A stretch of 64,000 nucleotides of DNA from Caldilineales bacterium (GCA_019695115.1 JAIBAP010000029.1:1-64000), one strand, 5' to 3'; positions 18,636-27,720 are shown, counted from the first letter of the stretch. The notes: generated by a model from the sequence alone, not told the origin. Made by a program: numbers and translations.

Positions 18636-19655
18636 TTAGCGCCGGCGCAGAAGCGGCCAAAGTAGCGCCAACGCCACCGAAAGGACAACCAGATAGCCGG
18701 TGGCGATTTGGGGGGCGGCGAGCACAAAAAAGACCGGCAACAAGGCCTGAGCGAGGAAGACGAACAAGGTGACTTGGGCGCTGGCGCGTCGATAGAAGCC
18801 CTGGTCCTCGACCTGGATGGCCCCTGCCTGCACCTTGAGACCGCCGGCATAGGCAAAGATGACGCCCGCGCCCAAGACCAGGAAGGAAAGCCAGCGTGCG
18901 GGTGAGAAGCCGACGATGACCTGCACAAAGGCGCCGGTGAAGAACAGGACGCCCACCGCCACCATCACCCCCGCCGCCACCCCCGACAGCCGGTAGAGTT
19001 TGCGCCAGAGCCACTCGCTACCGCTCTGTCCATGCTCGGCGCTGCTGGGCGGCCAGGCGAGCAGCAAGTTGGTCAGCCACTGCGCCGGGATGAGCAGGGC
19101 CGCCGCGAGGGGATGGTTTTGCCATTGGGCCGGAAATCGCCAAGCCGCAGCCAGCAGCAGCGTGGAGACGATGATCACGCCCGTTGCCTGACGCGTTTCG
19201 AGCCGCGCGAAGGGCTGTAGAAAGTGCTCGACACTGGCGATGAGCCGCCCCGCCCACGCTTCATCTGGCGAGTCAGGCGCTCCTCGAGACTTCTGGCCGT
19301 GGTCAGGTCGGTCTGACTGGCCCTGGGTCTCACTTCCACGCTCAGCGGCGAGATCGGGCAGCCAAAGACCGATTTCATCGTCATGCAGCGCTCCCTGCTC
19401 CGCCGCTCTGAGGAGCCGATTGGCCGCCGCCGCCGAAGGCAAAGCCCCGGCGTCGTGCAGTACCCGGCAGAGGGCCAGAAAAATGTCGCGCCCGCGGGGC
19501 AAGGTCTCGCCGCGACACCAGTAGGAGACCGTTTGCTGATTGATGCTGATTTTCAGCGCCTCGCCAACGCGGTCGGCCAGTTCTTGTTGCGTCAGATGGG
19601 CGCTTCCACGCGCCTGCTCCAATTCCTTAGCAAAGTCGGGCCATTTCTTCGTCAT
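18636..19655 (-). CDS. XRE-type regulator fused to membrane domain
   Basis: A 339-residue protein. The N-terminal helix-turn-helix is at about residues 8-75 (LTQQELADRVGEAL, then INQQTVSYWCRGE). A charged linker is followed by six or so hydrophobic segments in the C-terminal half. The architecture suggests a membrane-tethered DNA-binding regulator sensing an envelope signal. The ATG at 19655 is preferred over the one at 19751 because the HTH begins there. Gene pairs of this type next to small secreted peptides (here at 19833) may be functionally linked; that is inference. Confidence 0.75.
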   Translation of the reverse strand: MTKKWPDFAKELEQARGSAHLTQQELADRVGEALKISINQQTVSYWCRGETLPRGRDIFLALCRVLHDAGALPSAAAANRLLRAAEQGALHDDEIGLWLPDLAAERGSETQGQSDRPDHGQKSRGAPDSPDEAWAGRLIASVEHFLQPFARLETRQATGVIIVSTLLLAAAWRFPAQWQNHPLAAALLIPAQWLTNLLLAWPPSSAEHGQSGSEWLWRKLYRLSGVAAGVMVAVGVLFFTGAFVQVIVGFSPARWLSFLVLGAGVIFAYAGGLKVQAGAIQVEDQGFYRRASAQVTLFVFLAQALLPVFFVLAAPQIATGYLVVLSVALALLWPLLRRR

Positions 19656-19832
19656 ACAAACTACTCTTGTGTGAGATACAAACGCGAAACGCTGGAACAT
19701 AGGGCAATGATCGGCTAGAACGTGATTGTGCTGCAGACACAAATCGAACAATCAACCAACGAGCAAGCGAGTGCTCCCGGGATGAGGTAGCTACCCACTC
19801 GACGAAGCTCATCACTCTCCCTTCGGAGGTGG

Positions 19833-20024
19833 ATGATGAATCGTCGCACGAGTTCTCGTCTTCGCCAAACATGGCGCCGCCAGCTGGCGCTCGCCCTCCT
19901 GCTGCTGGGGCTGGCCCTGGGCAGCCTGGGCCTGGCCGGGCCGGCGGCCGTGGCGGATGACGCCACGCCCACCCCCACGCCCATTTCTCAGGGCAGCGGC
20001 AATGGCACCGGCGGCGGGGGCTAA
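19833..20024 (+). CDS. Small secreted peptide
   Basis: A 63-residue protein. It has an Arg-rich N-terminus, a strong hydrophobic core (LALALLLLGLALGSLGLA), a probable signal peptidase site near AVADD, and a short Thr/Pro and Gly-rich mature part (GSGNGTGGGG). GGAGGTGG immediately precedes two consecutive ATGs. Divergent from the XRE-membrane gene, and its stop overlaps the convergent TPR gene by four bases. No family recognised. Confidence 0.55.
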   Translation: MMNRRTSSRLRQTWRRQLALALLLLGLALGSLGLAGPAAVADDATPTPTPISQGSGNGTGGGG

Positions 20025-21166
20025 GAGGCTGTCGAGTCTGGCGGCGGCTCCATCTGTTCTTGAGCCGCCGTCAGGCTCTCCCGGCATTTCCGCAGCAGCT
20101 CGAGCCGGGTGGTTTCAGCCAGGGTCGGGTCGTTCTCGACGGCTGCGGCCAGTTGGCGGAGTGTGCGGCAGGTGGTGGCCACATAGAGCAGTTTGCCCAT
20201 CTGCAGCCGGCCTTCCAGCGCCTGATGGAAATGTTCATAGGCCAGCTCATAGTCGCACAGGCCCAGGTGGGCCTCGCCGAGGTGCTGATGGGCCATAGCC
20301 AGGCGATCGAGATCGCCACTCGCCCGCGCCTGCACCAGGGCGCGGGTCGCCAGTTCTTTGGCGAGAGGGTAGTCGCCGCGGGCGTAGGCATTGAAGGACT
20401 GGTTGAGGTCGGCGCGGAGCAGGCCGGAGGGGTCGTTGGCCAGCTGGTAGTGGCGCCGCGCGGCCTGGTGGTGAGCGACGGCGGCCTCGTGTTGGGCCAG
20501 GTCATCGAGCGTCATCGCCAGGCCGCCCTCGGTCAGGCCCCGAAGCCAGGGATGATCCAACTGGACGGCCACGGCAATGGCTTCTGTGAACGCGGTCACG
20601 GCCTGCTCGAACTGGTCGCGGGTGTAGTACAACTCGCCCAGGTTGTTGCGAATGGTGCAGACGAGAACCAGGTCGCCTGCCGCCTGCGCCGCCGCCAGAC
20701 CCGACTGGAAGGCCGCCTGCGCCGCCTCGTATTCGTCGTAGCTCCAGAGCAAATAGCCGCGGCGGTTGTGCAGCCGGCCGGCCAACAGGTGCGTCTGGGC
20801 ATGCGGCCAGGCCGCGGCCAGGACGTCTTCGGCCTCGGCCCGCCGGCCCTGTCGCGTCAGTATGCGCGCCCTTTGCTCGGCCAGATTGACATGGCGTTCG
20901 CCGGGCAGGTCTTCGTGCGCCAGCACGGCGGCATAGTTGGCATCCAGGCGTTCCAGGTGGCTTTCGCGCTGTAGTTGCGGGCCGAAGTGTTCGAGCAGGC
21001 GGGCAGCGCTGTCGATGTCGCCCAGGCCCTGGGCTTTCTCGACCAGCGCCAACACCGTCTCGGTCAGCCGCTCGGAACTGATGGCGGGCGTGGGGGCCTC
21101 GTCGAGCAGCCGGTCGGCGAAACGGCGGAGAATGACCTGCGATTGGCGGCGTAGGTCGTCGCTCAT
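20021..21166 (-). CDS. TPR-repeat protein
   Basis: A 381-residue helical repeat protein with tetratricopeptide-like units across residues 85-350 (for example NNLGELYYTRDQFEQAVTAF and HQHLGEAHLGLCDYELAYEH). No enzymatic domain. It begins 21 bases after the NB-ARC ATPase gene on the same strand, so it probably supplies the sensor repeats that most STAND ATPases carry in the same chain. Confidence 0.8.
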   Translation of the reverse strand: MSDDLRRQSQVILRRFADRLLDEAPTPAISSERLTETVLALVEKAQGLGDIDSAARLLEHFGPQLQRESHLERLDANYAAVLAHEDLPGERHVNLAEQRARILTRQGRRAEAEDVLAAAWPHAQTHLLAGRLHNRRGYLLWSYDEYEAAQAAFQSGLAAAQAAGDLVLVCTIRNNLGELYYTRDQFEQAVTAFTEAIAVAVQLDHPWLRGLTEGGLAMTLDDLAQHEAAVAHHQAARRHYQLANDPSGLLRADLNQSFNAYARGDYPLAKELATRALVQARASGDLDRLAMAHQHLGEAHLGLCDYELAYEHFHQALEGRLQMGKLLYVATTCRTLRQLAAAVENDPTLAETTRLELLRKCRESLTAAQEQMEPPPDSTAS

Positions 21167-21187
21167 GGCGGCATGTTCAACGCCATC

Positions 21188-22639
21188 CTACAAGTCTGCC
21201 AGGCTTTTGGGGTCTTGCATCCCCATTTGCGCCGCCAGGAAGGCGTAGGTCAGGCGGTGGAGGCTGTAGGTGGGCGTCTGGTCGGGGTTGTGGCCCACCT
21301 GAACCAGGTTCAGCCCGGTTAGTTCGGCGATCACGCGCTCCAGCCAGGCGTCATCCGGCAGCGCCCCGGCGGACGCGGCCACCCGCAGCCCTTCCCAGGT
21401 GGCGCCGGCCGGCGGCAGGAGGAACATCCCCAGCAAGGCCTGTTGGGCGGCGGGGGTGAGCAGATGCCAGGAGATGGCGTAGATGTGGGCGAAAAGTTCC
21501 TGCGCCGTCTGCGTTGCCGCCTCGAATCCACTCAGAATCTGGTGGGCCGGCAAAAGCGCCAACTGCGCCGCCACCAGCTTCAGGGCCAGGGGATTGCCGC
21601 CCACCGCCCCGAAGATCTGCCGGCCCAGGCTTTCCGTCAGGTCGCAACTGCTCAGGCGTGCACATTCCAGCGCCAACAAACGCAGCGCCTGCGGCTCTGG
21701 CAGTTCGCTGAGCGAGATCAGGCGGCCGGTGGGGAGTTCCAGCCGGCGGCGGCTGGTGATGATTACCTGGGCGACGGGGCTGAGGTTTTCGGCCAGGGTC
21801 AGCGCCACCTGCGCTTCGTCTGGCGTCTCGATGTTGTCGATGACGACGATGGTGGAGGCTTCTTGCAGCCGTTTCGCCAGCGTCCGCAGCCGGCGTTCGT
21901 TGGTGGGGAGGGCGTCGACCGGCTCCTCTATTTGCTTGCCCAGGTCGCTCAGCACCTGGTCGAGGGCGTAGCTGCGCCGCTGCGCCTGTACGCCTTCGGC
22001 CCCCCAAAGCGTCGCCTGCACCACCGCCACCCAGGCCACCCTCTCCACCGGCGTGCGCTCATCCTGCAGCCAGGTGAGCAGGGCCTCGCGCGTCAAACTC
22101 GTCTTGCCGATCCCCCCCAGCCCGGTGATGAACAAGGGTTGGCCCAAACTGGCGTCGGCGGTATCGAGGGCTTCTCGCAGGTCGTGAAGATAAGGCTCGA
22201 ACCCCACCAATTCCTGATAGCTGGGCGCCGGCAGCATCAGAGCCAGCGCCCGGCGTCGCGTCTTCGCTTCCTCTTCTGCTTCCCATCGGATGATAATCGA
22301 GGCCAGCATCTCCATCGCCCGTCGCTGATGGTCGTTCAGGGTCGAGATGGGCATGCCCCTGGCCTGATGAAGTTGTTGGGTGGTGAGATCTTCGAGGAAA
22401 CGCTGGCGTAGCAGAGCGGCTGCCTGGGGCCGGGTTGCCGCCAGCGCTGCCAGGGCGCGGTCGAGCAGGGTTTGTACGGCCAGCCCGGTGGCGCGGACAG
22501 TCAGCCAGGGTGTTGTGGCATCGGTGGTCAGGGCGTCGACCAGACGCAACTGGCGGAGTTGGCTCTGTTGCAAAGCCTCGAGGTCGTGGTAGTTTCGCAG
22601 GGCCTCGTGGATGGCGGCGCGCCAGTCGAAGTCGGGCAT
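21188..22639 (-). CDS. NB-ARC/STAND ATPase with sigma-like N-terminus
   Basis: A 483-residue protein. Residues about 75-120 resemble a sigma region-4-like helix-turn-helix (LLRQRFLEDLTTQQLHQARG). The NB-ARC core has P-loop GLGGIGKTS (near 163-171), Walker B TIVVIDNIE, a TSRRR sensor and the GGNPLALKL signature. A winged-helix-like segment ends the protein. STAND ATPases act as ligand-gated oligomerising switches. TPR repeats are supplied by the next gene. The TTG at 22645 is a possible start two codons earlier. Confidence 0.85.
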   Translation of the reverse strand: MPDFDWRAAIHEALRNYHDLEALQQSQLRQLRLVDALTTDATTPWLTVRATGLAVQTLLDRALAALAATRPQAAALLRQRFLEDLTTQQLHQARGMPISTLNDHQRRAMEMLASIIIRWEAEEEAKTRRRALALMLPAPSYQELVGFEPYLHDLREALDTADASLGQPLFITGLGGIGKTSLTREALLTWLQDERTPVERVAWVAVVQATLWGAEGVQAQRRSYALDQVLSDLGKQIEEPVDALPTNERRLRTLAKRLQEASTIVVIDNIETPDEAQVALTLAENLSPVAQVIITSRRRLELPTGRLISLSELPEPQALRLLALECARLSSCDLTESLGRQIFGAVGGNPLALKLVAAQLALLPAHQILSGFEAATQTAQELFAHIYAISWHLLTPAAQQALLGMFLLPPAGATWEGLRVAASAGALPDDAWLERVIAELTGLNLVQVGHNPDQTPTYSLHRLTYAFLAAQMGMQDPKSLADL

Positions 22640-22773
22640 CGGCAAGGGGGTGGCAGGCGGCTCGAAGTGTCCCCGCTATGGTATCACCGTCTGCACCTGG
22701 GCGCAAGGCCATCCCTTTGCGCCTGTTCTCAAAGTCGTATATTTCTTGGAGATCATCCGTCTCGCAACCGGGC

Positions 22774-22880
22774 TATACTAATGGCATCGGCAATTCATGG
22801 TTGTTGCAGGCTGGTATCTTCGACGAGAGCAGGTAGCCGAAAGAGAGCGCCGGGGAGGCGAGACCCGGCGCTCTCGCTTG
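22774..22880 (+). other. Structured intergenic RNA-like region, possible T-box fragment
   Basis: After a TATACT (22774-22779) the plus strand has GAGAGCAGGTAGCCG and then a hairpin AGAGCGCCGGG/CCCGGCGCTCT (22844-22875). This order recalls the 5' half of a T-box stem I. No antiterminator or downstream plus-strand gene follows; the dispersed palindrome at 22883 and the end of leuS come next. It may be a remnant or an unrelated hairpin. Confidence 0.3.
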
Positions 22881-22882
22881 CT

Positions 22883-22915
22883 AAGTGCGACGCACCTCAC
22901 AGGTGCGTCGCACTT
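22883..22915. repeat. Dispersed GTGCGACGCAC palindrome, copy A (short form)
   Basis: Fifteen-base perfect arms (22883-22897, 22901-22915) around CAC. The core gtgcgacgcac recurs at 34.0, 41.7, 43.0-43.1 and 45.4-45.5 kb. This copy begins three bases after the leuS stop codon and may serve as its terminator. Confidence 0.85.
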
Positions 22916-22917
22916 CT

Positions 22918-25434
22918 TTATGCGACGATATTCACCGTCCGCCCCGGCACGACGATGACCTTGCGCACGGTTTTGCCGTCCAACCATTTCTGCACGGCGG
23001 CGCTGGCCAGGGCGGTCGCCTGGATGTCGGCTTCGGCCAGGTCTGCGGCCACTTCGATGCGGTCGCGCACCTTGCCGTTGACCTGTACGGCCATCTCGAC
23101 GACATCTTCTTTGGCCAGGTCGGGGTTGGCTACGGGCCAGGGCTGTTGGTGGATGCTGTAGGGGCGCCCGATGCGTTGCCACAGTTCTTCGCTGATGTGC
23201 GGCATGGCTGGGGCCATCAGCAGCAGCAGGGTGGAGATGGCCTCGTCCCAGGCGGCTGTGCCGAAGGCGGGCGTGGTCTTGGCCTCGACCAGCGTGTTGC
23301 TGAAGCCCATCAGGGCGGCGATGACGGTGTTGAACTTGAACTGCTCGATGTCGGCCGTCACTTTTTGGATGGTCTGATGGGCGGCGCGGCGCAAAGCCCG
23401 CACTGAGCTTGCCGAAGTGTCGGGGCTGCGTTGGGCGGGAGCATCCACCACCAATGACCACACGCGCTGTAAGAAACGCTGGACGCCTTCGATGGCGCGC
23501 GGGTTCCAGGGGCCGCCCATCTCCCAGGGGCCGATGAACATCAGGAAGGCGCGCACGGTGTCGGCGCCGTATTTGCCCACGTAGTCGTCCGGGTTGACGA
23601 CGTTGCCGCGGGACTTGGACATCTTCTCGCCATCTTCGCCCAGGATCATGCCCTGGTTGAACAGCCGCAGCATGGGTTCGTCGAAGTCCACCAGCCCGGC
23701 ATCGCGCATGGCCTTGGTGAAGAAGCGCGTATACAGTAGGTGCATGGTGGCGTGCTCGATGCCGCCGGTGTACTGATCGACGGGCAGCCAGATTTTGCCC
23801 TCGGCGGGGTTCCAGGGCGTGTCGTCGGGGCTGAGCGGCTGACCGGTCTTCCAATACGGCGTCAGATAGGCGTACTGGTACCACGATGAGCACAGGAAGG
23901 TGTCCATCGTATCGGTCTCGCGCTCGGCGTCGCCGCCGCACTGCGGGCAGGTGACGTAACGGAATTCCTCATGATACTTCAGCGGGCTTTCGCCGGTGGG
24001 TTTGAATTGGGCGTCTTCGGGCAGCAGCACCGGCAGGTCGGCATAGGGCACGGGCACAGTGCCGCAGGTGGGGCAGTAGATGATGGGGATGGGCGCGCCC
24101 CACATCCGTTGGCGGCTGATCAGCCAGTCGCGCAGGCGGTAGTTGACTTTGCGCTCGCCGGCGGCGTGTTCCACCAACCAGGCGGCAGTGGCGTCGAAGC
24201 TGGCCGGCCACGGCGTGCCATCGAACTGGCCGGAGTTGACCATGACACCACCCTCTTTGAAGGTGAAGGCGGCGGGCAGCGCCCAACCGGCTTCCTCGCT
24301 CCAGGCGCTGGCTTCGCCAGAGCGGTAGGCGTCCTCGCCGACGATCACGATCGGTGTGGGCAGCCCGAACTTGCGGGCGAACTCGAAGTCGCGTTCGTCG
24401 TGCGCCGGCACGCCCATGATGGCGCCGGCGCCGTAGCTCATCAGCACATAGTCGGCGATCCAGATCGGCACCGGCTGGCCGTTGACCGGGTTGATGGCGT
24501 AGGCGCCGGTGAAGATGCCGGTCTTTTCGCCCGCTTGCTCCTGGCGCACCAGCTCGCTCTTGCGTTTGGCTTCGGCCACATAGGCCTCGACCGCCTGGCG
24601 CTGTTCTGGCGTCGTGATCGGCTCGACCAGGGCGTGTTCGGGGGCCAGCACGGCAAAACTCATGCCGAAGGTGGTGTCGGGGCGGGTGGTGAAGACGCGA
24701 AAGCTCAGGCCCTCGTGTCCTTGCACCTTCATCTCGAACTCGACGCCCTCGCTGCGTCCGATCCAGTTGCGCTGCATGGTTTTGACCCGCTCCGGCCAGT
24801 CGATCGCGTCCAGCCCGGCCAGCAGTTCATCGGCATAGTTGGTGATGCGGAACTTCCACTGGGCCAGGTTCTTGATGATCACCGGTGTGCCGCAGCGTTC
24901 GCAGTGCCGATCCTCGCCCCACACCTGCTCGCGGGCCAGGGTGGTGTTGCAGTGCGGGCAGAAATCGACCGGCGCCTCCTCGCGATAGGCCAGACCCATG
25001 TCGTAGAATTTCCTGAAGAACCACTCGGTCCACTGGTAGTAGCCGGGCAGGCAGGAGATGGCCTCGTGCTCCCAGTCGAACATCGTGCCCATCTTCTGCA
25101 GTTGCGCCCGCATGGCGGCGATGTTGCCCATCGTCCATGTGTGCGGGTGGGCGCCGTGTTTGATGGCGGCATTCTCGGCCGGCAGGCCGAAGGCGTCGAA
25201 GCCGATGGGAAACCAGACGTTGAACCCCTGCATGCGCTTGTAGCGGGCGGCCGCATCCGACGGCGACATGGCGTACCAATGCCCGGTATGAAGATCGCCG
25301 CTGGGGTAGGGGAGCATGGTCAGGAAGTACCACTTGGGCGCGGACGAAGCATCATCGCGGCGGTACAGCCCGGTGGCTTGCCACTGCTGCTGCCATTTGG
25401 GTTCGATTTGGGCGGGATCGTAGCGGGTGGACAT
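22918..25434 (-). CDS. leuS: Leucyl-tRNA synthetase
   Basis: Charges tRNA-Leu with leucine. 838 residues, usual for bacterial LeuRS. The HIGH motif appears as HTGH at 49-52 and the KMSKS motif is intact at 604-608. An editing (CP1) domain lies between about 220 and 410, and a Cys-rich zinc-like element is present (CPHCNTT, CERCG). It ends with the usual C-terminal VVPGRTVNIVA type segment. No T-box is seen in its short upstream region, which instead has a gattgg-type repeat. Confidence 0.98.
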   Translation of the reverse strand: MSTRYDPAQIEPKWQQQWQATGLYRRDDASSAPKWYFLTMLPYPSGDLHTGHWYAMSPSDAAARYKRMQGFNVWFPIGFDAFGLPAENAAIKHGAHPHTWTMGNIAAMRAQLQKMGTMFDWEHEAISCLPGYYQWTEWFFRKFYDMGLAYREEAPVDFCPHCNTTLAREQVWGEDRHCERCGTPVIIKNLAQWKFRITNYADELLAGLDAIDWPERVKTMQRNWIGRSEGVEFEMKVQGHEGLSFRVFTTRPDTTFGMSFAVLAPEHALVEPITTPEQRQAVEAYVAEAKRKSELVRQEQAGEKTGIFTGAYAINPVNGQPVPIWIADYVLMSYGAGAIMGVPAHDERDFEFARKFGLPTPIVIVGEDAYRSGEASAWSEEAGWALPAAFTFKEGGVMVNSGQFDGTPWPASFDATAAWLVEHAAGERKVNYRLRDWLISRQRMWGAPIPIIYCPTCGTVPVPYADLPVLLPEDAQFKPTGESPLKYHEEFRYVTCPQCGGDAERETDTMDTFLCSSWYQYAYLTPYWKTGQPLSPDDTPWNPAEGKIWLPVDQYTGGIEHATMHLLYTRFFTKAMRDAGLVDFDEPMLRLFNQGMILGEDGEKMSKSRGNVVNPDDYVGKYGADTVRAFLMFIGPWEMGGPWNPRAIEGVQRFLQRVWSLVVDAPAQRSPDTSASSVRALRRAAHQTIQKVTADIEQFKFNTVIAALMGFSNTLVEAKTTPAFGTAAWDEAISTLLLLMAPAMPHISEELWQRIGRPYSIHQQPWPVANPDLAKEDVVEMAVQVNGKVRDRIEVAADLAEADIQATALASAAVQKWLDGKTVRKVIVVPGRTVNIVA

Positions 25435-25558
25435 GGGAGGGTTCAGGGAGAGATTGGGGATTGGAGATTGCTAGTGCGTAGTGCGTATTCCGTAAGCTTG
25501 CGCGGTAAGCTCGCTTGTGTGTGAGTGTGTATGAAACCTGAGCCAGAGTGAGAAGGGA

Positions 25559-25786
25559 TCACAACTTCTCCATGAAGTCGTCTGGTGAAATCTTGGCCTG
25601 TCTCAAGATGCTGCGTAGAGTGCCAACGGCAAGCTCGCGATGTAACGGCACCACGCATCCAACATCGCCGTCTTGTCCTGGTTTCATCAAAATGACGTGG
25701 CTGCCGCGTTGTCGAACCTGGACGAACCCAAACCGTTCTAGCGCACGGATAGCTTCGGCGCCCGACACGCGTTGGAGCTTAGGCAT
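25559..25786 (-). CDS. hicA: HicA-family toxin
   Basis: A 75-residue mRNA interferase-like protein of the HicA/YcfA family. It has a double-stranded-RNA-binding fold with catalytic His at position 30 (RQRGSHVILMK) and the downstream VVPLHRELAVGTLRSIL segment. It overlaps the antitoxin gene by eight bases, typical of co-translated toxin-antitoxin pairs. Confidence 0.92.
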   Translation of the reverse strand: MPKLQRVSGAEAIRALERFGFVQVRQRGSHVILMKPGQDGDVGCVVPLHRELAVGTLRSILRQAKISPDDFMEKL

Positions 25787-25997
25787 AGACGGGTATTTCA
25801 GCCTCGAAGGTGGTCAGAAGAGGATGGGTTACATCAGGGAAAGGAAACACTTCCAGGTAAAGCTCGGTGGCTTCCCTCAGATTGAGCAGCGCTTCCTCGA
25901 TGGTGTAACCCTGGCTAACAGTGCCAACTTCGGGGCAGTCGGCGACGAAGATATCTTCTTCGCGGTGCAAAATGGCTGTGAACATTCGTATCGCCAC
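25779..25997 (-). CDS. hicB: HicB-family antitoxin
   Basis: A 72-residue partial RNase-H-fold antitoxin (EEDIFVADCPEVGTVSQGYT, then EEALLNLREATELYLE). It is the short form without an added DNA-binding domain. The GTG at 25997 is supported by GGAGGT seven bases upstream. Antitoxin precedes toxin. Confidence 0.9.
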   Translation of the reverse strand: MAIRMFTAILHREEDIFVADCPEVGTVSQGYTIEEALLNLREATELYLEVFPFPDVTHPLLTTFEAEIPVYA

Positions 25998-25999
25998 GG

Positions 26000-26152
26000 T
26001 CAGACCTCCACAAGTTCAGCAAGTGTTCTTTCGGTAATTTTTGGAACGCGGATGCTCTCCGGTCCCGCTGGCGTCAGCAGTCAGATATCCTTCGGTTCGA
26101 TAATCTCAAGGCTGACTGTTTCTTTGGTCAAGTTCTGACTGGATTCTTGCTC
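26000..26152 (-). pseudogene. Possible remnant of a small gene upstream of hicBA
   Basis: On the minus strand the frame reads SLEIIEPKDI, a TGA, then LLTPAGPESIRVPKITERTL to a stop at 26000-26002 overlapping the hicB ribosome site. It looks like protein sequence with an internal stop, but I recognise no family. Confidence 0.25.
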
Positions 26153-26179
26153 CCTCGGTTGTCATGTGACTGTGGCTGG

Positions 26180-26500
26180 CTAGCGGTATTCCTCCCGCGG
26201 TGGGCAGAAGACCTCGACCAGTTTGGAAGGGGCCAGGAAGCGGGCAGAATGTTGGACATGGCCGGGGATAGCATAGGCACAGCCCGGTTCGGCGATGAAG
26301 GTCTCGCCGCCGCAGACGAACTCCACCCGGCCTTCGATCACATACCCGACCTGTTCGTGCGGGTGGCTGTGCAGGGGGATGAACACATCTGCGGCGGCGG
26401 TGAATTCACAGAGCATGGCGCGTTCGCCCTCGGCCAAGGTGCGGCGGAACAGGCCAGGGATCATTTCGACAGGGGTGACGTCGTTCGGAATTCGGAACAT
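26180..26500 (-). CDS. Small cupin-domain protein
   Basis: A 106-residue single cupin barrel. Metal-site motif HSHPHEQVGYVIEG (about 44-57) and the second His in PGHVQHSARF (about 79-88). Cupins of this size are often metal-dependent sugar or small-molecule isomerases or dioxygenases, or have unknown roles. It lies 44 bases downstream of ilvE on the same strand, so it may be co-transcribed. No substrate can be named. Confidence 0.85.
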   Translation of the reverse strand: MFRIPNDVTPVEMIPGLFRRTLAEGERAMLCEFTAAADVFIPLHSHPHEQVGYVIEGRVEFVCGGETFIAEPGCAYAIPGHVQHSARFLAPSKLVEVFCPPREEYR

Positions 26501-26544
26501 AATCAGTTATTCGCTCCTTGTCTACTTGTTTCCTTGTCTACTTG

Positions 26545-27486
26545 CTACGCGCCCGGCCACTCGCCTTCAGCATAGACATAGTCCAGCCAGCCGTGCGGGT
26601 CGAGCTTGCCTTCGGTGATGGCGAAGAAGCGTTCCTGGATGGCCTTGGTGATGGGGCCGCGGCTGCCGGAGCCGACGGCGATGCGATCCACCGAACGGAC
26701 GGGCGTGATCTCGGCGGCGGTGCCGGTGAAGAACAACTCGTCGGCGATGTACAGCATCTCCCGCGTCAGGTAGCCGTATTGCACCTCGTAGCCCAGGTCG
26801 CGGGCCAGGGTGATGGCGCAGTCGCGGGTGATGCCGCTGAGGATGGAGGCGGAGAGCGGCGGGGTGACGATGGCGCCGTCGCGGATCAGGAACAGGTTCT
26901 CGCCGGAGCCTTCGGAGACATAGCCGTGGATGTCGAGGCTGATGCCTTCGTTGAAGCCGCCGTCGTGGGCTTCCATGGCCACATATTGGCTGTTGACATA
27001 TTGGCCGCCGATCTTGCCCAGCGGCGTGAGCGAACCGGGCGGCATCCGGCGCCACGAACTGACGTGTACATCCACGCCCTGTTCGATGGCCTCTGGCCCC
27101 AGATAGCGACCCCAGGGCACGGTGCCGATGGCGATCTCGACCGGGCATTTGCGGCCATCGACGCCCAGGGCCTCGTAGCCGCGAAAGACGATGGGGCGGA
27201 TATAGCAGGAATCCTGCTTGTTAGCGCGAATGGCGGACTTGGTGGCGGCAATCAAGTCATCGACGCTGTATTGCAGGGGGATGCGCATGATCTTGCACGA
27301 ATCGTGCAGGCGGCGCATGTGTTCGCGACCGCGGAAGATGGCGGGGCCGCGCGGGGTGCTGTAGGCGCGAATGCCTTCGAAGGCGCTGGAGCCGTAGTGG
27401 AGTGCGTGGGTGAAGACATGGACATTGGCCTGATCCCACGGGATCAGCGAGCCGTTCATCCACATCCAATCTGCGCGCATGGGCAT
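26545..27486 (-). CDS. ilvE: Branched-chain amino acid aminotransferase
   Basis: Transfers the amino group from Glu to the keto acids of Leu, Ile and Val (last biosynthetic step). 313 residues, fold-type IV PLP enzyme. The PLP Lys is K158 in PLGKIGGQYVNS; the cofactor phosphate and substrate motifs EGISLDIHGYVSEGSGEN and TGTAAEITPV are intact. The start at 27486 follows AAGGA. Regulation is visible: a T-box antiterminator and terminator lie 140-190 bases upstream, consistent with control by uncharged branched-chain tRNA. Confidence 0.95.
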   Translation of the reverse strand: MPMRADWMWMNGSLIPWDQANVHVFTHALHYGSSAFEGIRAYSTPRGPAIFRGREHMRRLHDSCKIMRIPLQYSVDDLIAATKSAIRANKQDSCYIRPIVFRGYEALGVDGRKCPVEIAIGTVPWGRYLGPEAIEQGVDVHVSSWRRMPPGSLTPLGKIGGQYVNSQYVAMEAHDGGFNEGISLDIHGYVSEGSGENLFLIRDGAIVTPPLSASILSGITRDCAITLARDLGYEVQYGYLTREMLYIADELFFTGTAAEITPVRSVDRIAVGSGSRGPITKAIQERFFAITEGKLDPHGWLDYVYAEGEWPGA

Positions 27487-27535
27487 GGGTTGTTCCTTGT
27501 AAAGAGAGAAATTGGAGAGTAGGGGGTAGGGATTA

Positions 27536-27622
27536 GGGATTAGAGATTGGTTATTGGTTATTGAATCTCCAATCTCCAATCGCTAATCTCCAATAACCAA
27601 TAACCAATAACCAATAACCAAA
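27536..27622. repeat. Tandem repeats gattgg and ttggttattg types
   Basis: Units of aatctccaatc and ccaataacca fill the ilvE leader between the terminator and start codon. The same two motifs occur upstream of eno (35958-36010) and, in short form, before leuS (25453-25475). Confidence 0.9.
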
Positions 27623-27623
27623 C

Positions 27624-27658
27624 AAAAAATCCCCTCGTCCAGACAGGGACGAAGGGAT
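27624..27658 (-). terminator. Intrinsic terminator of the ilvE T-box
   Basis: On the minus strand a 12-bp stem with one G-U pair (27658-27647 with 27640-27629), loop of six, then TTTTTTGTT. It overlaps the 3' strand of the antiterminator, the classical T-box expression platform. Confidence 0.92.
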
Positions 27659-27720
27659 CTCCGCGGTGCCACCCTGGTTGTCGGAAAGGGTGGGGCGTGG
27701 AAACCACGCCCCAAGAAATG

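Noticed and set aside
25435-25558. T-box upstream of leuS
   Set aside because: The 124-base gap has no antiterminator sequence or U-tailed hairpin; it holds only short repeats.
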